A stretch of DNA of 53,015 nucleotides from positions 1 to 53,015 of the forward strand of contig JAFKLL010000023.1 of the NCBI GenBank assembly GCA_017304845.1. The letters are read 5' to 3'. The notes under the pieces are model-generated. The model did no database searches. It was not told the DNA's origin and was given only the letters and a program-made list of their open reading frames with translations. The stretch's first letter is position 1. Each line of letters opens with the position of its first letter. Shown here piece by piece: positions 38,834-47,071 of the stretch. Both the position numbers and the translations under genes were made by a program. This DNA is from Solirubrobacterales bacterium (GTDB lineage: Bacteria > Actinomycetota > Thermoleophilia > Solirubrobacterales > 70-9).

Positions 38834-40219
38834 TTACTCCTCCGTGGGGACCCAACCGCCGAGCCGGCGTTCCAGGGCGGCCGCGGCCGCCAGGGCCAGC
38901 TCGTCCCGACCCTCGCCCGCCACCACCTGGACCGCCAGGGGAAGGCCGCTCGCGGTCCAGTAGGACGGGACCATCGCCACCGGGAGGCCGGTCATGTTGA
39001 AGGGAGTCGCCATCGGCACCTGGAGCAGCGGCCGCCAGGTCGCTCCATGCCTCAGCGGCCGGGTCAGGAGCAGCGGGCAGACCAGGACGCCGTCCCCGAC
39101 CGCCTCGGTCACCTCGTCCCGGAACCGTCTCAGCATCTCGTCGGCATCGCCCGGGCCGGGCTTGAGCCGCCCGCCGGCGGCGATGTAGCCGTAGACGCTG
39201 AGCGCCTCCGGGGCGATCCGTGGGCTGCCCCGCAACCCCCGCCCCGCCTCCTCGATCCAGCCGAACTCTCGACCGCCGCCGAGCTGCCGGTTGATCTCCG
39301 GCAGCGCGTCCCGCCGCAGCAGATGCGAGTAGAGCACCCCCATACGCTGGATCGGCAAGGGCGGGCTCGGCTCGGGCCGCATCCCGGACATCTCCAGCGC
39401 CGCGGCCGCCCGCCGCACCGACGCCTTCACCTCCGGGCTGACCAGCATCGATCGGTTCCCGGTGAAGACCCGGCAACCGACCCCTTCGATCTCCGGCAGG
39501 GAGAGCGGGCCGGAACCGTCCAGCACACCGAGCGCCAGGGCCAGGTCCTCGACCCGGCGGGCCAGCGGCCCGGCCACGTTCCAGGCGGCGACCGCGGCCG
39601 GCATCTCCGGCACGTGGCCCTCAGCCGGGACCCGTCCCGCGCTCGGCTTGAGGCTCACGCAGCCGTTGTTGGCGGCCGGGTTGCGGAGACTGCCGCCGAT
39701 GTCGCTGCCGAGCCCGAGCGCCGACCCGCCGGCGGCGATGATCGCGGCCTCCCCACCGCTGCTGCCACCGGCGGTGTAGCCGGCCCGGCGGGCGCTCTCG
39801 GTACGGCCGAAGACCGGGTTCACCGACTCGAACCCCCAGCACATGTCGGGCAGGTTGGTCTTGCCGAGCACGATCGCCCCGGCCTCGCGCAGGCGGGCCA
39901 CGGCGGGTGCGTCCCGGTCGGCGACGTCGTCCCGATGGAACCAAGAGCCGGCCGTGAAGCGGGCCCCGGCCACGGGGAAGCAGTCCTTGATCGTGATCGG
40001 CACCCCGAACAGGGGCGGCAGACCGTCCGTCCCCGCCTCGGCGAGCCGCCGGTCGGCCGCCGCCGCCTCCGCCCGGGCCGACTCGAAGGTGGTGGTGACG
40101 ACCGCGTTCAGCCGCGGGTTCACCGCCCCGATCCGGGCGATGTGGGCTTCCACCGCCTCGGCGGCGGTGAGGTTCCCGGCGCGGATCTCCCGCGCGATCT
40201 CGGCGGCCCCTAGAACCAG
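38834..40219 (-). CDS. Amidase-signature family enzyme
   Basis: The 461-residue protein contains the amidase Ser-cis-Ser-Lys site: Lys in VPITIKDCFPVAG, the Gly/Ser-rich TAGGSSGGEAAIIAAGG and the nucleophile in LGSDIGGSLRNPAANNGC. It hydrolyses an amide, substrate unknown. The N-terminus (LGAAEIAREIRAGNLTAAEA) lacks an ATG; the nearest start is CTG at 40219, which overlaps the upstream acyl-CoA dehydrogenase stop by ten bases. It precedes the hydrolase gene by ten bases. Confidence 0.85.
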   Translation of the reverse strand: MVLGAAEIAREIRAGNLTAAEAVEAHIARIGAVNPRLNAVVTTTFESARAEAAAADRRLAEAGTDGLPPLFGVPITIKDCFPVAGARFTAGSWFHRDDVADRDAPAVARLREAGAIVLGKTNLPDMCWGFESVNPVFGRTESARRAGYTAGGSSGGEAAIIAAGGSALGLGSDIGGSLRNPAANNGCVSLKPSAGRVPAEGHVPEMPAAVAAWNVAGPLARRVEDLALALGVLDGSGPLSLPEIEGVGCRVFTGNRSMLVSPEVKASVRRAAAALEMSGMRPEPSPPLPIQRMGVLYSHLLRRDALPEINRQLGGGREFGWIEEAGRGLRGSPRIAPEALSVYGYIAAGGRLKPGPGDADEMLRRFRDEVTEAVGDGVLVCPLLLTRPLRHGATWRPLLQVPMATPFNMTGLPVAMVPSYWTASGLPLAVQVVAGEGRDELALAAAAALERRLGGWVPTEE

Positions 40220-42006
40220 TCGTCCTCCATCTCCAGGGTCGTGCGGTCGAGACCGGCGAGGAGGTCGAGCTGCGGCGCCGTCTTCGGCAGCTCGAATCGA
40301 TAGAAGAAGCGCGCCGCCTGGCGCTTGCCGTCGTAGAAGTCTCCGTCCTTGCCGGCCGCGGCGAGGAACTGCTCCAGCCAGATCCAGGCGATCACGACAT
40401 GCCCGGCCGCTTCCAGGTAGACGGTGGCGTTGGCCAGGGCCAGCTCGGGGTTCCGGTCCGCCCAGAGGATGCCGGTCACCTCGGCGAGCCGGGCCAGCGC
40501 GGCCTCGAGCGAACCGGCCAGCTCGGCCGCCTCGCCGCCGGCCGCCCGCGCCTCGGCGATCGTCTCGCCGATGGTCTCGTAGAGCGCGCCGAAGGCCGCC
40601 CCGCCATGCATCGTGACCTTGCGCCCCAGCAGGTCCAGGGCCTGGATGCCGTGGGTGCCCTCGTGGATCGGGTTGAGCCGGTTGTCGCGGTAGTGCTGCT
40701 CGACGTCGTACTCGCGGGCGTACCCGTAGCCGCCGTGGACCTGGATCGCAAGCGAGTTCGCCTCCAGGCACCACTGGGAGGGCCAGCTCTTGGCGATCGG
40801 GGTGAGGATCTCCAGCAGCAGCGCCGCCCGGTTCCGTTCTTCCTCGGTGGGGGCCGTGGCCTCGTCGTCGACCAGGGTCGAGCAGTAGAGGTCGAGCCCG
40901 AGCGCGCCTTCGACGTAGCTCTTCTGGGCCAGCAGCATGCGCTTGACGTCGCTGTGCTCGGAGATCGGGATCTGCGGGTCGGCCGGATCCTTGGAGGCGA
41001 GCGGCCTGCCCTGCGGACGCTCGCGGGCGTAGCGCAGCGATTTGAGGTAGCCCGTGTAGCCCAGCGCGGTGGCGCCCAGCCCGACCCCGATCCGAGCCTC
41101 GTTCATCATGTGGAACATGTAGGCCAAGCCGCGATGCGGCTCGCCGATCAGGTAGCCGACGGCGCCCGCCTCGCCGCCCGGACGGTGCTCCCCCTCGCCG
41201 AACCCGAGCACCGTGTTGACCGTGCCCCGGAATCCCATCTTGTGGTTGATGCCCGCCAGGACCACGTCGTTGCGCTCACCGGGACCGCCGTCCTCGTCGA
41301 GCAGGAACCGCGGCACGATGAAGAGGCTGATCCCCTTCACCCCGGCCGGGCCGCCCGGGATCTTGGCCAGCACCAGGTGGACGATGTTCTCGCTCAGCTC
41401 GTGGTCGCCGGCGCTGATCCACATCTTGTTGCCGAACACGCGGTAGGTGCCGTCGTCCTGCGGCACCGCCTTGGTCGTGATGTCGGAGAGCGAGCTGCCG
41501 GCCTGGGTCTCGGAGAGGCACATCGTGCCGAAGAAGCGGCCCGCCACCATCGGCTCCACCCAGGTCTCGATCTGCTCCTCCGAGCCGTTGGCCAGCAGCA
41601 GGTTGGCGGCGCCGGCGGTCAGCATCGCGTAGGCCGCCGTGCTCACGTTGGCGCCGTGGAGCCAGGCGAAGATCGCGCTGGAGATGGTCATCGGCAGGCC
41701 CATGCCACCGACCTTCTCGGGCATCGCGGCCGCCATCAGCCCGGTCTCGCCGAGCACGCCCATCGCCTCGGCGACCTCGGGGATCAGCACGACCCGGCCG
41801 TCCTCGCCGATCTCGGGCTCGTTCGCGTCGGCCTTCCGGTTGTGCGGCGCGAACTGCTCGCTCGCCACCTGCTCGGCCAGCTCGAGCACGTCGGCCCAGT
41901 CGTCGACGGTCTGACCGGCGAAGCGGTCCCGGCCGGCCAGCCGGGACACGTCGAGCCACTCGTTGAGCATGAACTGGACGTCGCGGCGGGAGAGGATGTC
42001 GGTCAT
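40210..42006 (-). CDS. Acyl-CoA dehydrogenase, DmdC-like long form
   Basis: The 598-residue protein has the acyl-CoA dehydrogenase middle and C-terminal domains: GTMCLSETQAGSSLSDI, KMWISAGDHELSENIVHLVL, MFHMMNEARIGVGLGATALG and YRDNRLNPIHEGTHGIQALD. The extra C-terminal domain (about 100 residues) and the length fit the DmdC/FadE5-type subgroup. It oxidises an acyl-CoA with FAD. ATG at 42006 is chosen; an earlier in-frame start would add 12 residues without support. First gene of the acyl-lipid operon. Confidence 0.9.
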   Translation of the reverse strand: MTDILSRRDVQFMLNEWLDVSRLAGRDRFAGQTVDDWADVLELAEQVASEQFAPHNRKADANEPEIGEDGRVVLIPEVAEAMGVLGETGLMAAAMPEKVGGMGLPMTISSAIFAWLHGANVSTAAYAMLTAGAANLLLANGSEEQIETWVEPMVAGRFFGTMCLSETQAGSSLSDITTKAVPQDDGTYRVFGNKMWISAGDHELSENIVHLVLAKIPGGPAGVKGISLFIVPRFLLDEDGGPGERNDVVLAGINHKMGFRGTVNTVLGFGEGEHRPGGEAGAVGYLIGEPHRGLAYMFHMMNEARIGVGLGATALGYTGYLKSLRYARERPQGRPLASKDPADPQIPISEHSDVKRMLLAQKSYVEGALGLDLYCSTLVDDEATAPTEEERNRAALLLEILTPIAKSWPSQWCLEANSLAIQVHGGYGYAREYDVEQHYRDNRLNPIHEGTHGIQALDLLGRKVTMHGGAAFGALYETIGETIAEARAAGGEAAELAGSLEAALARLAEVTGILWADRNPELALANATVYLEAAGHVVIAWIWLEQFLAAAGKDGDFYDGKRQAARFFYRFELPKTAPQLDLLAGLDRTTLEMEDDWF

Positions 42007-42067
42007 GCGTGAAGTCTCCCGCATCCGCCACGGCGCGCGCAACGCAACCGCCGAGTGATGCGCTCGC

Positions 42068-42427
42068 TCAGGTGGTGGCGCTGACCGCGGCGGTGAAGTA
42101 GACCAGCATGAACGGGAACAGGCCGGCGATCGCGAGCAGCCCGCTGACCACCAGGATCGGGTTCATCTTCGAGCGGCGATCGGGGCGGAGCCGCGCGTAG
42201 ATCGCCCCCGCCACGGTGGCCAGGTAGAGCGAGAAGACGCCGAGCCCGACCAGGAGCACGTCGAGCTTGTCCCGCTCGGCGAGGCATTGCTTCGGATACG
42301 GGTCGTCGCAGCCGTACGAGCCGAGCGTCATCGCCAGCAGGAGGAGCCCGACGACCGCGAACGGGATCGCGAGCACGACGTATCCGGTTCCCTTCGAGGC
42401 GATTCTCAGCGGCGCGTCCGTGACCAT
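42068..42427 (-). CDS. Hypothetical membrane protein
   Basis: The roughly 119-residue protein has three hydrophobic segments (YVVLAIPFAVVGLLLLAMTL, VLLVGLGVFSLYLATVAGAIY, ILVVSGLLAIAGLFPFMLVY) with two Cys in an outer loop (YGCDDPYPKQCLAER), probably paired. ATG at 42427 or 42436 may be used. No family is recognised. It lies 61 bases upstream of the acyl-CoA dehydrogenase gene on the same strand. Confidence 0.6.
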   Translation of the reverse strand: MVTDAPLRIASKGTGYVVLAIPFAVVGLLLLAMTLGSYGCDDPYPKQCLAERDKLDVLLVGLGVFSLYLATVAGAIYARLRPDRRSKMNPILVVSGLLAIAGLFPFMLVYFTAAVSATT

Positions 42428-42547
42428 GTGAGCCAATACCCGTCACGGGCGGCTCGGTTACCGCAGCTTTCCGCCCGATCGCGGGTTCCCGGGTAGGGTT
42501 CCCGGGTCGGGCTGACCGGCCCACGTCAACACAACGGGAGAGAGAAC

Positions 42548-43819
42548 TTGACACTCGAAACGAATCGGCTGCGCACCATCGTGCTCGCTCTGGCGATGCT
42601 GCTGACCGCCGCGCTGCTCATCGAGACGGCCCAGCCGGCCGGAGCCGATGCCGCCGCCAAGACCAAGAGCAAGAAGAAGCAGAAGAAGCGGGTCAAGCCG
42701 AAGGGCCCGAAGCGCGGACCGGCCGGGCTCAAGTTCTACAAGCCTCCGAAGCGACTGCCCGCGGCCCACGGCAAGCTGATCTGGCAGCGCCCCGCCAGCC
42801 GTTACGTCTCGCTCAAGGGCGCCTCGACCACGCGCCTGGTGCTCTACACGTCGAAGTCGATGGCGAACAAGTCCGTCCCGGTCTCCGGCCTGGTCTCCTT
42901 CCCCAAGGGCAAGGCCCCCAGGGGCGGCTGGCCGCTGGTCACCTTCGCCCACAGCACCACCGGCATCGCCGACAAGTGCGCCCCCTCGCGTGACAGCGCG
43001 AACGGCGTGGTCGCCGACGGCGTCTCCTACATCAACCCGGTGCTCGAAGGCTGGCTCAAGGCCGGCTACGCGGTGGCCCGCACCGACTTCCAGGGCCTCG
43101 GCACCCCCGGCGTCCATCCCTACCTGGTCGGCAAGGCCGCCGGTCGCGACGTGCTCGACATCGCCCGGGCGGCCCGCCAGCTCGGCCCGAAGATCAAGAA
43201 GTCGTACCTGATCGCCGGCCACTCCCAGGGCGGCCACGCGGCGCTCTTCGCCGCCGGCCTCGCGGCCAAGTGGACCCCGGAGCAGAAGCTGGCCGGCACG
43301 ATCTCCTACGCGCCCGGCTCGCATCTGACCACCATGGCTCAGTTCCTGCCGACCTTCACCACGCCGAACTCCCTCTCCGGGATCGCGGCGATGCTGCTGC
43401 GCGGCGTGAGCTCGGTCTACCCGTCGCTGGTCCCGCAGCAGCTGCTGAACCAGCCGGGGCTGGACCTCTTCCCGAAGACCCTGAGCGAGTGCCTGGGCCG
43501 TCTCTCCGAGCCGGACCTGTACGGCGGCATCGCCCCGGCCGACCTGCTGAGGGATGACGCCGACCTGCCCGAGCTCTACCGGGTCCTCGACGAGCAGAAC
43601 CCGGCGGTCAAGACCCAGGCCCCGATCCTGCTGCTCCAGGGCACCGCCGACACGAGCAGCTTCAAGATCCTCACCGATCAGCTCGACGGGGAACTGGACG
43701 CGCTCGGCGATCAGGTCGACTACAAGACCTACCAGGACATCGACCACTGGGATCTGGTCGACGTGGCCCAGCCCGACGCGCTCGCCTTCATGCAGCAGCG
43801 TCTCCCCTCGGGCCGCTAG
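42548..43819 (+). CDS. Secreted lipase-type alpha/beta-hydrolase
   Basis: The 423-residue protein has a signal peptide (LRTIVLALAMLLTAALLI, cleaved near GADA), then a strongly basic KTKSKKKQKKRVKPKG tract. The enzyme domain has YLIAGHSQGGHAALFAAG (Ser nucleophile), ILLLQGTADTSSF (Asp) and YQDIDHWDL (His), as in secretory lipases of the LIP family. TTG at 42548, preceded by GGGAGAG, is the only suitable start. A strong bidirectional terminator follows. It should release fatty acids outside the cell. Confidence 0.85.
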   Translation: MTLETNRLRTIVLALAMLLTAALLIETAQPAGADAAAKTKSKKKQKKRVKPKGPKRGPAGLKFYKPPKRLPAAHGKLIWQRPASRYVSLKGASTTRLVLYTSKSMANKSVPVSGLVSFPKGKAPRGGWPLVTFAHSTTGIADKCAPSRDSANGVVADGVSYINPVLEGWLKAGYAVARTDFQGLGTPGVHPYLVGKAAGRDVLDIARAARQLGPKIKKSYLIAGHSQGGHAALFAAGLAAKWTPEQKLAGTISYAPGSHLTTMAQFLPTFTTPNSLSGIAAMLLRGVSSVYPSLVPQQLLNQPGLDLFPKTLSECLGRLSEPDLYGGIAPADLLRDDADLPELYRVLDEQNPAVKTQAPILLLQGTADTSSFKILTDQLDGELDALGDQVDYKTYQDIDHWDLVDVAQPDALAFMQQRLPSGR

Positions 43820-43838
43820 CCGCATTCGAAGCAGGAGG

Positions 43839-43881
43839 ACGGGCCCGGGCCGTCGCCTTCAAGGCGGCGCCCCGGGCCCGT
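43839..43881. terminator. Strong bidirectional terminator
   Basis: ACGGGCCCGGG (43839-43849) pairs with CCCGGGCCCGT (43871-43881), with a second inner pairing of GTCGCCTT and AAGGCGGC. TTCGTTT follows on the plus strand. It lies between the convergent lipase and DGPF-protein genes. Confidence 0.8.
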
Positions 43882-43887
43882 TTCGTT

Positions 43888-44310
43888 TCAGCCGTGCTGC
43901 TCGCGGATCTTGGCTTCCATGGCGGCGCCGCGTTCCTGCAGCTCGGGCGTGTACTCCTCGCCGAAGTCCTCCGGCTCGAAGACGGGACGGATCTCGACCG
44001 ACTCGCCGTGGTTGAACGGGATCCGGCGGGCCCACTCGATCGCCTCCTCCATCGAGCCGACCTCCCAGACCCAGAACCCGGCGACCAGCTCCTTGGTCTC
44101 GGCGAAGGGACCGTCGATCACCTGGGCGGCCCCGTCGTCGTAACGGACCCGCACGCCCTTGACGCTCGGGTGGAGGCCGTTGCCGTCCAGCATCACGCCG
44201 GCCGCGACCAGCTCCTCGTTGAACGCACCCATCTCGCTCAGGTCCTTCTCGCTCGGCATCACTCCGGCTTCGGAATCTTCAGTGGCTTTGACGAACACCA
44301 TGCAGCGCAT
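43888..44310 (-). CDS. YCII-related DGPF protein, ECF42 partner
   Basis: The 140-residue protein has the YCII fold with the signature VIDGPFAETKELVAGFWVWE and MRCMVFVKATEDSEAG at the start. DGPF proteins of this form are encoded beside ECF42 sigma factors and are their typical regulon, although the biochemical role is unknown. AAGGAG is just before the ATG at 44310. An ECF42-type promoter lies about 50 bases upstream. The sigma factor gene ends 75 bases away on the same strand. Confidence 0.88.
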   Translation of the reverse strand: MRCMVFVKATEDSEAGVMPSEKDLSEMGAFNEELVAAGVMLDGNGLHPSVKGVRVRYDDGAAQVIDGPFAETKELVAGFWVWEVGSMEEAIEWARRIPFNHGESVEIRPVFEPEDFGEEYTPELQERGAAMEAKIREQHG

Positions 44311-44358
44311 CGGGGTCTCCTTCTGTAGCGGCCGGCGAATCCGGCCTTTGTCATCTGA

Positions 44359-44385
44359 GACGAACGGGCCGATCGAAAATCGACA
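44359..44385 (-). promoter_or_regulatory. ECF42-type promoter of the DGPF gene
   Basis: Read on the minus strand, TGTCGA (44380-44385) and CGTC (44359-44362) are separated by exactly 17 bases. They match the -35 TGTCGA and -10 CGTC/CGAC described for ECF42 sigma factors. The element sits between the sigma gene stop at 44386 and the DGPF start at 44310. Confidence 0.7.
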
Positions 44386-45660
44386 TCAGCTCGAAATTTC
44401 TTTCATCTCGGCCGCCTTCGCCTCCAAAACCTGGCGTTCCCGGTCGTTTCCGGTCATCTCCGCGGCCCGTTCGAACTCGCCCGCCGCCTCGTCGAATCGG
44501 CCGAGCTTCGCCAGCAACTCGCCGCGGACGCTCGGAAGCAGGTGGTACCCGCTCATGCGCCGATCCGAACCGAGATCGTCGACGGTCGCCAGCGCCGCCG
44601 CCGGATCGCCGGCCATCCCGACCGCCACCGCCCGGTTCAGTTCGGTCACTGGGTTCGGCCCCAGCTCCAGCAGGGCGTCGTAGCCGGCCACTATCTCGTG
44701 CCAGTCGGTGTCCTCCGGCCTGGCGGCCCGGGCGTGGCAGGCCGCGATCCGTGCCTGGAGCAGGTACGGCCCGGCCGGACCCAGGGCCTCGGCGAGCTCG
44801 AGGCGCTCGAGCCCCAGACGGATCAGGAGCCGGTCCCAGCGGGCCCGGTCCTGGTCCATGAGCAGCACCACCCTGCCCTCCCCGTCGGTTCGGGCCGGGA
44901 ACCTGGAGGCCTGGATCTCCATCAACGCGACGAGCCCGTGGGCCTCGGGCTCCTCCGGCGCCAGCCCGACCAGGACCCGCCCCAGGCGCAGCGCCTCGGC
45001 CGAGAGGTCGGTTCGCATCCAGCTCTCCCCGGAGGTCGCCGCGTAGCCCTCGTTGAAGATCAGGTAGATCACCCCGAGCACCGCCCGAAGGCGTTCGGAG
45101 AGCTCGTCGTCGCCCGGCGGCGCGAATCCCACCCCCGATTCGCTGAGCGTCCGTTTCGCCCGCACGACCCGCTGGGCGATGGTCGCGTCCGAGACCAGGA
45201 AGGCCCGGGCGATCTCCGGCGTCGAGAGCCCGCCGACCGCCTTCAGGGTCAAGGCCACCTGGCTGTCGACGGTCAGGGCGGGATGGCAGGCGGTGAACAG
45301 CAGGGTGAGGACGTCGTCGCCGATCCGGTCCTCGTCGAAGACGGCGCGTTCCGGGCCCGGCTCGGGTTCCGCCCGCCCCAGCTCGACGGCGATCTCCCCG
45401 TACTTCTCGCGCAGGGTCCGGTCCCGCCGGATCCGGTCGATGCCCCGGTTGCGGGCGGTTGTCAGCAACCAGGCGGTGGGGCTGTCCGGTATGCCCTGCT
45501 CCGGCCACTGCTCGAGGGCGACGACCAGGGCGTCCTGGGCCATGTCCTCGGCCAGGCCGACGTCTCCCACCTGGCGCGAGAGGGTCGCGACCAGCTTGGC
45601 GGAATCGATCCGCCACACCGCTTCTATCGTTCTATCGGTCGCGTTCGATTCGCTCGGCAT
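44386..45660 (-). CDS. ECF42-like sigma factor with C-terminal helical extension
   Basis: The 424-residue protein has sigma region 2 (DMAQDALVVALEQWPEQG, TAWLLTTARNRGIDRIRR) and region 4 (GGLSTPEIARAFLVSDATIA, RVVRAKRTL). A further 200 residues form TPR-like helical pairs (GYDALLELGPNPVTELNRAV, FDEAAGEFERAAEMTGN), the hallmark of the ECF42 group, which lacks a membrane anti-sigma factor. ATG at 45660 or 45675; both overlap the frameshifted SDR gene. The gene for its DGPF target protein is directly downstream. Confidence 0.88.
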   Translation of the reverse strand: MPSESNATDRTIEAVWRIDSAKLVATLSRQVGDVGLAEDMAQDALVVALEQWPEQGIPDSPTAWLLTTARNRGIDRIRRDRTLREKYGEIAVELGRAEPEPGPERAVFDEDRIGDDVLTLLFTACHPALTVDSQVALTLKAVGGLSTPEIARAFLVSDATIAQRVVRAKRTLSESGVGFAPPGDDELSERLRAVLGVIYLIFNEGYAATSGESWMRTDLSAEALRLGRVLVGLAPEEPEAHGLVALMEIQASRFPARTDGEGRVVLLMDQDRARWDRLLIRLGLERLELAEALGPAGPYLLQARIAACHARAARPEDTDWHEIVAGYDALLELGPNPVTELNRAVAVGMAGDPAAALATVDDLGSDRRMSGYHLLPSVRGELLAKLGRFDEAAGEFERAAEMTGNDRERQVLEAKAAEMKEISS

Positions 45661-46463
45661 AGGTTGCCCGAGCATTCTCATCGATCCGCGTGTAGACCTT
45701 GTCCACGCCCAGTGCCTTGACCAGGCGATTTCCCAGCGAGGGCGGCAGAGCCGTCGCGAAACGGGCCAGCAGGCCGCTCGAGCCGGGATGCGTGAGACGC
45801 GCCTTCCCGGTGCCGACCGCGTCGGCGATCCGCTCCGCCAGCGCCTCCGGGCGAGGAGCTCGTGCCGGCCATCATCTCGGTCGCGACCGGGCCGGGCATG
45901 ACGCAGGTGAAGGCGAGCCCGGAACCGGACATCTCCGCCCGGATCGACTCGGTGAATCCGATCACGCCCCACTTCGAGGCCGCGTATCCGGCCAGCCCCG
46001 GCACGCCCATGAGCCCCGCCACCGAGGCGATGTTGATCACCTGGCCGGAGCGATGCGGCTCCATCAGGCGAACCGCCTCCAGGGTGCCGTTCATGACCCC
46101 GAACAGGTTGATGTCGATGGTCCGCCGCAGCATCGCCTCGTCCTCGTCGACCGCCCGTGGCGCGGCGGGCGCGATGCCGGCGTTGTTGATCAGCACGTCG
46201 ATCAGTCCGTGGTCGGCCTCGACCCGGGTCAGCAGCTCGCGGAAGGCGGAGCGGTCGGTCACGTCGAGGGCCCTGCCCTCCGCCCCGCACCCGATCGACT
46301 CGGCCGCCTCGGTGGCGAGGTCGCCGTCGAGGTCGGCCAGGATCAGGCGGTGCCCACGTGCCGCGAGAGTGGCCGCGGTCGCGCGGCCGATCCCCCGGGC
46401 GGCGCCGGTGATCACGATCACCCGTGGTCCGCTCTGTGTCGGTCGGCCCGCCATGCCTGACAT
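45632..46463 (-). pseudogene. Short-chain dehydrogenase/reductase with single frameshift
   Basis: The N-terminal 200 residues are a normal SDR: VIVITGAARGIGRATAATL (cofactor loop), INNAGIAPAAP, the Ser in NIASVAGLMG and YAASKWGVIGF (Tyr-x3-Lys). After MMAGTSSSP the frame becomes nonsense, but the shifted frame from about 45860 reads PEALAERIADAVGTGKARLT, then LVKALGVDKVYTRID and stops at 45632, a proper SDR C-terminus. So one base was lost or gained near 45855-45872. The start is ATG 46463 or 46454. Either a recent lesion or a sequencing error. Confidence 0.8.
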
Positions 46464-46499
46464 TCTGCCACAACCGACATGGCTTCATGTCAGATTGGT

Positions 46500-47071
46500 C
46501 TACTCGAACAGGGCGCGAGCGACCGCGGTGAAGGTGGCGATCTGGTTCTCGACCAGGACGTCCATCGGCACGTCCAGGTAGCCGAGCACGTAGTCGATCA
46601 GCTGCTCGTTGACGGATCCGACCAGTCCGAGCGCGATCAGGTCGAGGCGGATCGGCCCGATCTCCGGCGCTTCTCCAGCTCGGGGCTCACCCCGACCACC
46701 TCGATCTCCTGGATCCGGGCCCGGCGCGGGTCCCGGGTGAACTCGGAGGCGAAGGCGGTGAGGCCGGCCCGCATCGAGGCCTCGAAGTCGTCCGGGGCGT
46801 CGTTCAGGGCCTCGACGGTCGCCTTGGCGCAGTCCCCGATCAGGATCGAGTAGATCGCGTCGAGAAGATCCTCGCGGCTCTCGAAGGCCTCGTAGAAGTA
46901 CCGCTCGGTGAGCCCGGCCTCCTCGCAGATCGCCTTGACCGGGGTGCTCGCGTAGCCGCGGGTCCCGAACAGCTCGATCCCGGCCTCGATCAGGCGCTCC
47001 CGACGTTCGCTCTGACGCTCCTCGGCTGTCTGGCCGCGCCAGGTGCGGCCGGTCTCCGCTCCAGAGGCCAT
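46500..47071 (-). pseudogene. TetR-family regulator with single frameshift
   Basis: The N-terminal part has the TetR DNA-binding motif: LIEAGIELFGTRGYASTPVK and AICEEAGLTERYFYEAFESR. The frame is normal to VGVSPELEKRR and then becomes nonsense, while the next frame continues EIGPIRLDLIALGLVGSVNE and DVLVENQIATFTAVARALFE to a stop at 46500. One G seems missing from the run near 46665-46675 (CGGAG for CGGGAG). Start ATG 47071 overlaps the SNF2 stop. Confidence 0.8.
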
